From: an uncultured Tateyamaria sp.
Lineage (GTDB): Bacteria > Pseudomonadota > Alphaproteobacteria > Rhodobacterales > Rhodobacteraceae
Length of the DNA stretch: 64,000 nucleotides
Reading direction: 5' to 3'
Assembly: GCF_947503385.1 (NCBI RefSeq)
Contig: NZ_CANNDO010000002.1
Coordinates: 806,001 to 870,000 of the forward strand
Positions 33,620-41,381 of the stretch are shown one piece after another (position 1 is the stretch's first letter; the number at the start of each line of letters is the position of its first letter). The position numbers and the translations under genes were made by a program. The notes beneath the pieces were generated by a model, which had not been told where the DNA came from, did not search any database, and saw only the letters and a list, made by a program, of their open reading frames with translations.

Positions 33620-35704
33620 TCAGGCGAGGTCGCCTTTGACGACCCACATGCGTTCGGGAAAGCTCCACGGCAGTGTGAGGCCATGATACATCAGATAGGC
33701 GCCGCTCACCACGATCGGGCCGGATTTCAGCGGGATATCTCCGCGCGACAAATGGCCCGCATCGGCGCGGTTCACCAGCTCGACCCGGTACTTGGCGTCC
33801 GGTGTCAGGCGCGTCAGGCGCAAGGGGCGCGGCGCGATCTGGGCACTGGTCGCCTCCTTGCCCGCAAAGACGACAAATTGCGCGCCGCCCTGTTCGAGGT
33901 GCTGTTCGGCGATGACGGATGGATCGGCGCTGTCCAGCCTCAGGATGTCCGCGCCGTGCATCCAGGCGCGGTTGTGTTTCCACCAGCCGGTGACGTCGCT
34001 CAGCACCTGCGCCTCGTCTTCGGTCAGCTCGCGTGGGTCCATCTCGAACCCCATATGCCGCTGTGCGGCCACCCATGCCCGAAACCGGATGTCGAGCGTG
34101 CGGCCCGAGGTGTGGCAGGTGCGCGGCCCCACATGGGAGCCCGTAACCGCCATCGGCAGAAAGATCGAGGCGTTGTGCTGCATCCGCAGCCGCTCAGTTG
34201 CGTCGTTGCTGTCGCTTAGCCAGACCCGCTGGCAGCGTTCCATGATGCCAAAGTCAATGCGCCCGCCCCCGCTTGCGCAGCTTTCAATCTCCACATGCGG
34301 AAAACGGGCGCGCAGCCGGTCCAGCAGCGCATAAGAGCCGCGGGTTTGTGCGGCGTCGGGCATGGGCAACACGCGGTTGTGGTCCCACTTGATGTATTCA
34401 ATGTCGTGACGGCTGAGGATGTCGCTGATCCGTTCAAACAGGAACGACTGCACCGCCGGAAGGGCCATGTTCAGCGCCATCTGCTGACGGCCCATGATCT
34501 GATCCTCGCCCCCCAACGCCCAGTCGGGGTGGGCGCGGAAAATGTCGGAGTTTGGGTTGATCATCTCGGGCTCGAACCAGATGCCGAAGGACATGGCTTG
34601 GGCCTTCACGTGGTCGATCAGCGGGGTCAGCCCATCGGGATACTTGCGCGGATCGACCTCCCAATCGCTGAGCGCTTGGGTGTCGTCGTCGCGGTTGCCG
34701 AACCAGCCATCGTCCAGCACGAACCGTTCGGCCCCGAGGACGGCGGCGCGGGTGGCGATGTCCTTCAACTCATCAAGATTATGGTCGAAATAGACAGCCT
34801 CCCAGCAATTGTAGTGCACGGGCCGCGGTGCGTCGGGCCGTGGAAAGGCCACGACGCGGTCGCGCAGATGCCGTTGGAACGCGACGGCGCACCCGTTCAG
34901 GCCATCGTCGGAAAAAACCGCATAGAGCTTGCCGGTCGAAAACTTCTTTTGCGCGCTGCTTTCCACCCGCGCGGCATGACCGAACTGGATTTGGCGGCGA
35001 CCGTCGGGCAGTTCTTCGGCCACCATGCGGTGCCCGCCGGACCAGCCATAGTGGAAGGCATAGGTGTGGCCCGAGGCGTTGGACGCCCCGCGCACCGGCA
35101 CGACAAGGCCGGGGAAATGTTCGTGCCCCGTCCGGCCTGTGCGGTTCTCGCGGTAGCGGATGCCGGGGGACCACGGCGTGCGGTTCATCTGAAATTCGCC
35201 GCACCAACGCCCAGCAAAATCGATCATCTCATCGCTGAGTTGGGGCGCCGGAAACACCGGTGCGCTGAGCCAATGCAGGTGCATGGGCTCTTCGGCCTCC
35301 AACTCTGCGCTGGCCTCGATGATGTGCGTTTCCGGATCAAGCGCGAAGCGTGCGCGATAAAGCAGCACGCGGTCCTGATCCACATACGTGAGCACAAGAA
35401 CGCCGTCGCCCAGATCCGCCTGTTCCAGACAGAACTTGGGCAGGAACGGCGTGCCGTCCCCGTGCCGGATGATCAGGCCGGGTTGTCCGGGAAAGGACCG
35501 GGTCGCCTCCGGGCAAATGCTCAACTCTGGATTCGCGTCCAGCATCCCGCCGGTCACGTCCAGCGTGTACGCTTCATAAAGTGTCGTCAGATCTTCTTCA
35601 TCCGGTAGACGCGGCCCCCAATAGACCACCTCTGCCAACCGGCCCCGCATAGAGCCGAGAACAAGTGTCTGACGCCCGTCATCGAGCCGCCAGCATCGTA
35701 TCAC
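33620..35704 (-). CDS. Alpha-galactosidase, glycoside hydrolase family 36
   Basis: 694 residues from a GTG that overlaps the permease stop (GTGA). The N-terminal beta-sandwich leads into the barrel with VLDDGWFGNRDDD (residues 330-341), the nucleophile D441 in YIKWDHNR and the acid/base D498 in WLSDSND. The tetramer-type GH36 length (about 700) fits. No signal peptide. It releases galactose from imported melibiose- or raffinose-type oligosaccharides. A longer frame into the permease is an artefact. Confidence 0.93.
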   Translation of the reverse strand: MIRCWRLDDGRQTLVLGSMRGRLAEVVYWGPRLPDEEDLTTLYEAYTLDVTGGMLDANPELSICPEATRSFPGQPGLIIRHGDGTPFLPKFCLEQADLGDGVLVLTYVDQDRVLLYRARFALDPETHIIEASAELEAEEPMHLHWLSAPVFPAPQLSDEMIDFAGRWCGEFQMNRTPWSPGIRYRENRTGRTGHEHFPGLVVPVRGASNASGHTYAFHYGWSGGHRMVAEELPDGRRQIQFGHAARVESSAQKKFSTGKLYAVFSDDGLNGCAVAFQRHLRDRVVAFPRPDAPRPVHYNCWEAVYFDHNLDELKDIATRAAVLGAERFVLDDGWFGNRDDDTQALSDWEVDPRKYPDGLTPLIDHVKAQAMSFGIWFEPEMINPNSDIFRAHPDWALGGEDQIMGRQQMALNMALPAVQSFLFERISDILSRHDIEYIKWDHNRVLPMPDAAQTRGSYALLDRLRARFPHVEIESCASGGGRIDFGIMERCQRVWLSDSNDATERLRMQHNASIFLPMAVTGSHVGPRTCHTSGRTLDIRFRAWVAAQRHMGFEMDPRELTEDEAQVLSDVTGWWKHNRAWMHGADILRLDSADPSVIAEQHLEQGGAQFVVFAGKEATSAQIAPRPLRLTRLTPDAKYRVELVNRADAGHLSRGDIPLKSGPIVVSGAYLMYHGLTLPWSFPERMWVVKGDLA

Positions 35705-36549
35705 TTTACGGCCCCCAGTGTGAGCCCCGCGATAAAGTGGCGCTGCATCAGGAAAAAGCAGGCAACAGGCGGGATCGCGGCCAGCAGCGACGCCGCCGAC
35801 ACCAGATGCCAGTTGTTCACAAACTGCCCGTTCAGCGCGCGCACACCCGCCGTAATCGGCTTGGCACTTTCGCCTTGGGTCAACACGTTGGCCCAGAAAA
35901 AGTCGTTCCACACAAAGGTAAAGATCAGCACAGCCAACGCCGCAATCGCGGGCCGCACGAGCGGCAGCACCACATACCAGAAGATCTTCCACTCCGCGAT
36001 GCCCTCGATCCGGGCGGATTCGATCAGGTCAAAGGGCAGTGCCTTGATAAAGTTGCGCATAAACAATGTGCAGAACCCGGTCTGGAAGGCCGCATGGAAC
36101 AGGAATTGCCCCGCAATCGTGTCATAGAGGCCGGTCTGGACGGACATGTCGCGGACCGGCACCATGAGGATCTGGAACGGGATAAAGTTGCCCGCCACAA
36201 ACAGGAAAAACAGCGGCAATGCGACCCGGAACTTGTAGATCGCCAGCGCGTAGCCCGCGAGGCAGGCCAGCGCCACCGAGATCATCACCGTGGGCACGGT
36301 GATCAGGACGGAGTTCCACATGTACTGCGCCGCAGCCGACTGGGTAAAGACCGCCGTATAGTTCTCGATGATCGCAAATTCTGACGGCCAGCCGAACACG
36401 TTGCCCGAGTTGATGTCCTTGGCCGACCGGATCGAGGTCAGCAGGATCGCGAGCAACGGCAGCAGCCACAGGATCAGCGCGACGGGCAAGAAGGCCTGAT
36501 AGGCCGTCCGTGCGACGGGGCCGGATTTTTCGATGGGTTTCGGAAACAT
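35701..36549 (-). CDS. Carbohydrate ABC transporter permease (galactoside importer, MalG type)
   Basis: 282 residues from the ATG at 36549 (MFPKPIEKSGP), one base after the stop of the first permease. Six helices; EAA loop IESARIEGIAEWKIFW. Forms the channel of the galactoside importer encoded at 35701-38922 with the ATPase at 39955. Confidence 0.92.
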   Translation of the reverse strand: MFPKPIEKSGPVARTAYQAFLPVALILWLLPLLAILLTSIRSAKDINSGNVFGWPSEFAIIENYTAVFTQSAAAQYMWNSVLITVPTVMISVALACLAGYALAIYKFRVALPLFFLFVAGNFIPFQILMVPVRDMSVQTGLYDTIAGQFLFHAAFQTGFCTLFMRNFIKALPFDLIESARIEGIAEWKIFWYVVLPLVRPAIAALAVLIFTFVWNDFFWANVLTQGESAKPITAGVRALNGQFVNNWHLVSAASLLAAIPPVACFFLMQRHFIAGLTLGAVK

Positions 36550-36550
36550 C

Positions 36551-37546
36551 TCAGCGCCCCCCCTTCTCGTCTTGGTACATGCGCCACAGGAAATAGCTGA
36601 TGAAAAACAGCATGATGCCGAACAGGACCGTCGCCACGGCAGACCCGTAGCCATAGCGTTCGCCATATTCGGAAATCGCCACCTCGTACATGTAATGCGA
36701 CAGCACATTGGTGGAGCCGAACGGCCCCCCTTGGGTCATAATCGCGATCATGTCAAAGCTGCGCAAAGCGCCGATGACGGTCACCACCACCGCAATGAAG
36801 GTCGCAGGTTTCAGTTGTGGGACAACCACGTACCACAGCATCTTCCAACCCTTGGCCCCGTCAAGGCGCGCCGCCTCAATCTGGTCTGCAGCCACGTTGT
36901 TGAGACCGGTGAGGTACAGGATCATGCAATAGGCGATCTGCGGCCAAAGACCCGCGGCGATGATGCCGTAGGTCGCCCACTCAGGGCTCGACAGGATGTC
37001 GGGCGCGGGGCGTGAACAATTGAAGGTCACGTTGCCAAGGATATTGGTCGTCTCTTCGCAAAACAGCGCCTTCCACACTGTGCCCACCACCCCGAAATCC
37101 GGGTTGTAGAACCAGCCAAAGATCAGGCCAACAACAACCTGCGAGATGACAAAGGGGAAGAAGAACATAGACTTGTAGAACCGCATCCCCGTGACCGTCT
37201 GGTTCAGGAAAAGTGCGATGAACAGGCCCAGCGGCACGGCCAGCATATAGAGGATCAGCCAAGCAATGTTGTTGCGCAGCGAGGTCCAGAAATTCGGGTC
37301 ATCCCACAGCTTGGTGTAGTTTTCGAACCCGACCCAGACAGCGGTGGAATTGCCGTCCGCGTCATAAAGGCCGTTCCATTCGTAAAGGCTCAGCCACAGC
37401 GATTCAAAGATCGGGATGACCACGTAGATCGCAAAAAAGAACAGCGCGGGGATCAGGAAAATCCATGGCGCAATTGCCAGTTTGTTACGTGCGAACCAGC
37501 CCGGATCTGCGTCGGATCGCGCCTCGTGCAGTGTTGCGTCAGCCAT
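36551..37546 (-). CDS. Carbohydrate ABC transporter permease (galactoside importer, MalF type)
   Basis: 331 residues. A charged leader precedes the first helix (IAPWIFLIPALFFFAIYVV). EAA loop IEAARLDGAKGWKMLW. A cysteine-containing periplasmic loop lies at residues 150-185 (FCEETTNILG, FNCSRPAPD). Separated from the binding-protein gene by a strong hairpin. Confidence 0.92.
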   Translation of the reverse strand: MADATLHEARSDADPGWFARNKLAIAPWIFLIPALFFFAIYVVIPIFESLWLSLYEWNGLYDADGNSTAVWVGFENYTKLWDDPNFWTSLRNNIAWLILYMLAVPLGLFIALFLNQTVTGMRFYKSMFFFPFVISQVVVGLIFGWFYNPDFGVVGTVWKALFCEETTNILGNVTFNCSRPAPDILSSPEWATYGIIAAGLWPQIAYCMILYLTGLNNVAADQIEAARLDGAKGWKMLWYVVVPQLKPATFIAVVVTVIGALRSFDMIAIMTQGGPFGSTNVLSHYMYEVAISEYGERYGYGSAVATVLFGIMLFFISYFLWRMYQDEKGGR

Positions 37547-37651
37547 TTGGATACGCCTCCTCGCTGGAATCGGTCAGCGCCACGTTGGGCGGTCATAACC
37601 TTTTGAAAAAACGCGCAAACGTGCTTGCAAAAGGCAATGGTCGGAAAAGGT

Positions 37652-37679
37652 GCAGGACGGGCAAGGCTGCCCATCCTGC
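37652..37679 (-). terminator. Hairpin between binding-protein and permease genes (partial terminator)
   Basis: In the minus-strand RNA a 12-bp stem (one G-U pair) closes a 4-base loop and is followed by ACCUUUUCC. It sits 10 bases after the binding-protein stop, so it should end many transcripts there and raise binding-protein output. The first importer has the same arrangement at 20458. Confidence 0.65.
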
Positions 37680-37689
37680 GTGAGAGGTC

Positions 37690-38922
37690 TTAGTTGTAGA
37701 CTTCTTCCTGAACGGTATCGAGGCGCTCAAGAACCGCGTCCATTTTGGACGTGTCCAGCATGAACTCCTGGAACCCTTCCATGCCCGCCTTGGCCATCGC
37801 GGCCGGTGCGTCACGGTCATAGAACTGCGCGAGACCGGTGGCCGCGTTCAGCAGGGCAAAGCCTTCTTGGATGAACTTGTCATCCGAGATGTCAGCCTTG
37901 GAGTTGATGGGCAGCTGGCCAATGGTCTTGTTCCACTGTGTCTGCACATCAGGGCGCGCAACGAAGGCCAGGAATTTCTTGGCGTCTTCGACGTTCTTGG
38001 CGTTTGCCGGGATAAAGAACGCGTCTGCTGGCGCTTCTTCGGCAGGCGGGATCGATGCGTCGATCACGGGGAACGGCATGAAGTCGATCTGGTCTTCGGT
38101 GAGACCCGCGTTCTTGTAGCCATCGACCGAGAAGTTGCCCATCACGTACATCGCCGCGTCACCGTTGGCGAAGGGCGCAATGGCGTCCTGCCAAGACATC
38201 GAGGCGTGGTTGTCCACAAAACCGCATTCGTTGATCAGCGTTTCCCAGTTCTGGAAGGTCGCCTTGATGCGTGGATCGGTGTACTTGATCTCGCCGGCGG
38301 TCAGCGCGTTGTGCACGTCATAGCCGTTGGTGCGCAGGTTGATGTAGTCGAACACACCGGCTGCGGTCCAAAGGAACTTGGTGCCGATGGTGAACGGTGT
38401 CACGCCGTTTTCTTTCATCTTGGCGCAACCGGCCAGCATGTCGTCCCACGTGGCGAACTCTTCCAGTTCCAGCAGGTCAAAGATGTCTTTGCGGTAGTAG
38501 ATACCCCACTGGTAGTAGGAATAGGGCACGCCCCAGATCTTGCCGTCGCGGGACATGGTCGCCTTGATCGCGGCCAGATCTTCGTCGAATCCGTTCGCTT
38601 CCCACACATCGTCCACAGGCTGGAACAGGCCCGCATCGACGAAGGGTGCCATGCGGTTGCCGGGGTACCAGCTGGTCACGTCAGGCGCGTCAGCGGTCAA
38701 AAAGTTGCGGATCGCGGTCTTGTGCGCTTCGCGGTCGTTGATGTTGACGATCACGTTGATGTCGGGGTTTTCCGACTTGAACAGCTCAACAGCGTCTTCA
38801 AAGCCCTTCTTGGGGCCAGGGTTGAGGTCATCGAAGTTGATGACGAGGTCGCGCGCAAATGCCGTTCCGGCGACAGCCGAAAGCGCAATAGCCGCCACAG
38901 CGGTTTTAAAGTTCAGGAACAT
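37690..38922 (-). CDS. Extracellular sugar-binding protein (galactoside importer)
   Basis: 410 residues. The ATG at 38922 has GGAGG upstream, and the product starts with signal peptide MFLNFKTAVAAIALSAVAG cut at AFA-R. Family 1 binding-protein features include FKSENPDINV, WYPGNRMAPFVDAG and GVPYSYYQWGIYYRKDIF. It heads a nine-gene minus-strand galactoside operon and is divergent from the IclR regulator. Confidence 0.93.
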   Translation of the reverse strand: MFLNFKTAVAAIALSAVAGTAFARDLVINFDDLNPGPKKGFEDAVELFKSENPDINVIVNINDREAHKTAIRNFLTADAPDVTSWYPGNRMAPFVDAGLFQPVDDVWEANGFDEDLAAIKATMSRDGKIWGVPYSYYQWGIYYRKDIFDLLELEEFATWDDMLAGCAKMKENGVTPFTIGTKFLWTAAGVFDYINLRTNGYDVHNALTAGEIKYTDPRIKATFQNWETLINECGFVDNHASMSWQDAIAPFANGDAAMYVMGNFSVDGYKNAGLTEDQIDFMPFPVIDASIPPAEEAPADAFFIPANAKNVEDAKKFLAFVARPDVQTQWNKTIGQLPINSKADISDDKFIQEGFALLNAATGLAQFYDRDAPAAMAKAGMEGFQEFMLDTSKMDAVLERLDTVQEEVYN

Positions 38923-39027
38923 GGTTTCCTCCCGTTGGTTCCTTATGGTTCCGTGGCCGGAGCGTGTCTCATCCCGCCAACCACGAAAAGTCAGATTTCT
39001 TTTGACTTCGGTTCCCGCTTTGTGGAT

Positions 39028-39044
39028 GTTCCACATAGTGAAAC
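39028..39044. promoter_or_regulatory. Candidate IclR-type operator, distal
   Basis: GTTCCAC-ATA-GTGAAAC is an inverted repeat with one mismatch, in the spacer between the binding-protein gene and the divergent IclR gene. Its arms resemble the palindrome at 39049. Confidence 0.4.
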
Positions 39045-39048
39045 CGAA

Positions 39049-39063
39049 TTCCAACTATTGGAA
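39049..39063. promoter_or_regulatory. Candidate IclR-type operator, perfect palindrome
   Basis: TTCCAACTATTGGAA has perfect 6-base arms around CTA. It lies between divergent promoters, 21 bases from the first palindrome centre to centre, two helical turns apart, as expected for a regulator binding both. Confidence 0.55.
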
Positions 39064-39148
39064 CTGTAGGGGCCACGCGGGGCCAAGGTCAACAGATTTA
39101 TCCTTCCTCAGGGAGGTAATCAGACAGACCCCGGAGGGAGGAGAAACG

Positions 39149-39937
39149 ATGAACAGCGCCGCCCCCCGCACCGGCGAGGGAACGATTGGTAAGGCATTGG
39201 ATGTGCTCGATCTTGTTGCAGGACAAGAGCGCCCGGTACGCTTTTCCGAACTGCTCGCGCTGTCCCCGCATCCCAAGGCAACTTTGTACCGGCTGGTGCA
39301 AAACCTCACCCATCTGGGCATGTTGCGCTATGATGTGGACCGGCAAACCTATGCGCCCGGGCTACGCCTTGTGAGCCTTGCCCACGCGGCATGGCGGCAA
39401 AGCTCGCTGGCGCCCATCGCCCGGCCCTATATCGATTCGCTCAGCCAGACCGTGGGCGAAACCGTGCATCTGGCGCAGCTTGACGGGGGGCAGGTCCTTT
39501 ATGTCGACAAGCGCAACGCAACCGAACCGATTGAGATGTTTTCCCAAGCAGGCAAGGTCGGTCCGGGTTATTGCACCGGCGTGGGCAAGGCGATGCTTGC
39601 CTATCTGCCGGCCGACACGCTGGACACGGCACTGGCCCAGCAGGCGTGGTTCGCACATACCGCGCACACGCATACGGATGCCGAATCGCTCAAATCCGAA
39701 TTGGCCGAAATCCGCGCCGAAGGTGTGGCGTTCGACCGCGAAGAACATGAACCGGGCATCATCTGCGTCGCCGCCCCGATCCTGTCGGGCGCAGGACGCG
39801 CGATTGGCGCGCTCAGCGTCACAACATCCATTTCGCGCAAGTCGCTGGACGATTTGTCTGCCCTTGCGCCGCACCTGAAATCCACGGCGCAGGACATCGC
39901 CGCGGCCGCTGCCAACTGGCAGTTCCCAAGCCAATAG
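39149..39937 (+). CDS. IclR-family transcriptional regulator of the galactoside locus
   Basis: 262 residues from the ATG at 39149 (GGAGGAG upstream). Winged helix-turn-helix at residues 10-70 (IGKALDVLDLVAG, FSELLALSPHPKATLYRLVQNL) and an IclR effector domain (GETVHLAQLDGGQVLYVDK, GVGKAMLAYLP, CVAAPIL). It probably controls the divergent operon through palindromes at 39028-39063. Confidence 0.93.
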   Translation: MNSAAPRTGEGTIGKALDVLDLVAGQERPVRFSELLALSPHPKATLYRLVQNLTHLGMLRYDVDRQTYAPGLRLVSLAHAAWRQSSLAPIARPYIDSLSQTVGETVHLAQLDGGQVLYVDKRNATEPIEMFSQAGKVGPGYCTGVGKAMLAYLPADTLDTALAQQAWFAHTAHTHTDAESLKSELAEIRAEGVAFDREEHEPGIICVAAPILSGAGRAIGALSVTTSISRKSLDDLSALAPHLKSTAQDIAAAAANWQFPSQ

Positions 39938-39954
39938 CATGAGGGGGAGACACC

Positions 39955-41016
39955 ATGACCGGCGTGACACTCAACAAGGCGATCAAGCGCTACGGCGCGA
40001 CCCAGGTCATCCACGGCGTCGACCTGACCATCGAAGATGGCGAGTTCTGCGTGTTTGTCGGCCCGTCGGGCTGTGGCAAGTCCACGCTCTTGCGGATGAT
40101 CGCCGGGCTGGAGGAAACGTCCGACGGTCAGATCCATATCGGCGCGCGTGACGTGACCCACATGGACCCGGCGGCGCGCGGCGTGGCGATGGTGTTCCAG
40201 ACCTACGCGCTTTATCCGCATATGACGGTCGAGGAGAACATGGGCTTTGGCCTCAAGATGAACGGCGTCGACAAGGCCGAGATCAAGCGTAAGGTCGACG
40301 GTGCCTCCAAAATCCTCAAGCTCGACGACTATCTGTCGCGCAAACCTGCGGCCCTGTCGGGCGGTCAGCGCCAGCGCGTGGCCATTGGTCGGTCCATTGT
40401 ACGCGGGCCAGAGGTGTTCCTGTTTGACGAGCCGTTGTCGAACCTCGATGCCGAATTGCGCGTGGACATGCGGGTCGAGATTGCCCGCCTGCACAAAGAA
40501 CTTGGGACCACGATGATCTACGTGACCCATGATCAGGTCGAGGCGATGACGCTGGCCGACAAGATCGTCGTGCTGCGCGCTGGCTATATTGAGCAGGTCG
40601 GAAGCCCTATGGACCTCTACAAAGACCCCGACAACAAGTTCGTCGCCGGGTTCATCGGCTCTCCCGCCATGAACTTCTTGCGCGGCGTGGCAGAGGCAGG
40701 TGGCGTAAAGGTGCCCGCGCTTGCGGACCGGGTCATTCCAACAACCGTCGCTTTGCCCGAACCGGGCAGCGACGTCACCGTCGGCATCCGCCCGCAGGAC
40801 ATGGACCTGACCGCCGAACCATCCGCGCTAAGCCTCGACATCCGCGAACGGTTGGGCGGCGTCGCATACGACTACCTCACCGCCCCCACGGGCGAACGGC
40901 TGATCGTAGAGACCAAGGGCGATCTGGCGATGGAAGAAGGCACCGAAGTCACCGTGTCCTTTGATGAAACGCGCGCGATGTTCTTTGACGCAGAAAGCGA
41001 AGCACGCCTGCGCTGA
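39955..41016 (+). CDS. ABC importer ATPase (UgpC/MalK type) for galactosides
   Basis: 353 residues. Walker A GPSGCGKST, LSGGQRQRVAIG, Walker B VFLFDEPLSNLDA and YVTHDQVEAMT are intact; a TOBE domain ends the chain. It follows iclR by 17 bases and supplies the ATPase missing from the divergent importer operon. A terminator follows. Confidence 0.93.
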   Translation: MTGVTLNKAIKRYGATQVIHGVDLTIEDGEFCVFVGPSGCGKSTLLRMIAGLEETSDGQIHIGARDVTHMDPAARGVAMVFQTYALYPHMTVEENMGFGLKMNGVDKAEIKRKVDGASKILKLDDYLSRKPAALSGGQRQRVAIGRSIVRGPEVFLFDEPLSNLDAELRVDMRVEIARLHKELGTTMIYVTHDQVEAMTLADKIVVLRAGYIEQVGSPMDLYKDPDNKFVAGFIGSPAMNFLRGVAEAGGVKVPALADRVIPTTVALPEPGSDVTVGIRPQDMDLTAEPSALSLDIRERLGGVAYDYLTAPTGERLIVETKGDLAMEEGTEVTVSFDETRAMFFDAESEARLR

Positions 41017-41041
41017 TCCCGCGAGCCAACCGCAACATCGA

Positions 41042-41070
41042 AAAACCGCGCCCCTGTGGCGCGGTTTTTT
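41042..41070 (+). terminator. Rho-independent terminator after the galactoside ATPase gene
   Basis: A stem of AAAACCGCGCC with GGCGCGGTTTT around CCTGT, followed by a T run on the plus strand. The A run on the other side makes it potentially bidirectional for the convergent ptsP transcript. Confidence 0.9.
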
Positions 41071-41076
41071 CTGGCC

Positions 41077-41271
41077 TGTGGATCGGGAGACTGGACGATT
41101 GGGGATGAAAGCCACGCAGGTGGATAAAAATCAAAAAATCTTCGATACTGTGGGATCTTTTAGCCAAGAAGGTTGTAAAATTATAATGTGTCGCAAACAT
41201 AGAATATTCGTTGATAATAATTATCCACAACAGCGACACCCAAATGTGGATGAATCAGGCAATTTTCCACT
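41077..41271. other. AT-rich spacer with DnaA-box-like sites between convergent genes
   Basis: Between the terminator and the ptsP stop the base composition drops sharply in GC, mainly from 41120 to 41270. A perfect DnaA box TTATCCACA is at 41221-41229. One-mismatch reverse boxes are at 41119-41127 (GGTGGATAA) and 41245-41253 (TGTGGATGA), with a weaker one at 41077 (TGTGGATCG). A perfect palindrome GATAATAATTATC (41213-41225) overlaps the best box, and GATCTTTTA lies at about 41154. No gene or promoter is expected here. Confidence 0.5.
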
Positions 41272-41381
41272 GCGTTCTACGGGTCTCTCGTATCGCTGAG
41301 CCAGAAAACTGCCGATCGTGGCACACAAACGCGTTCTCAGCGTCGTGCCTCAGCCTTACACCGTAAGCCCTTCATAAAACG

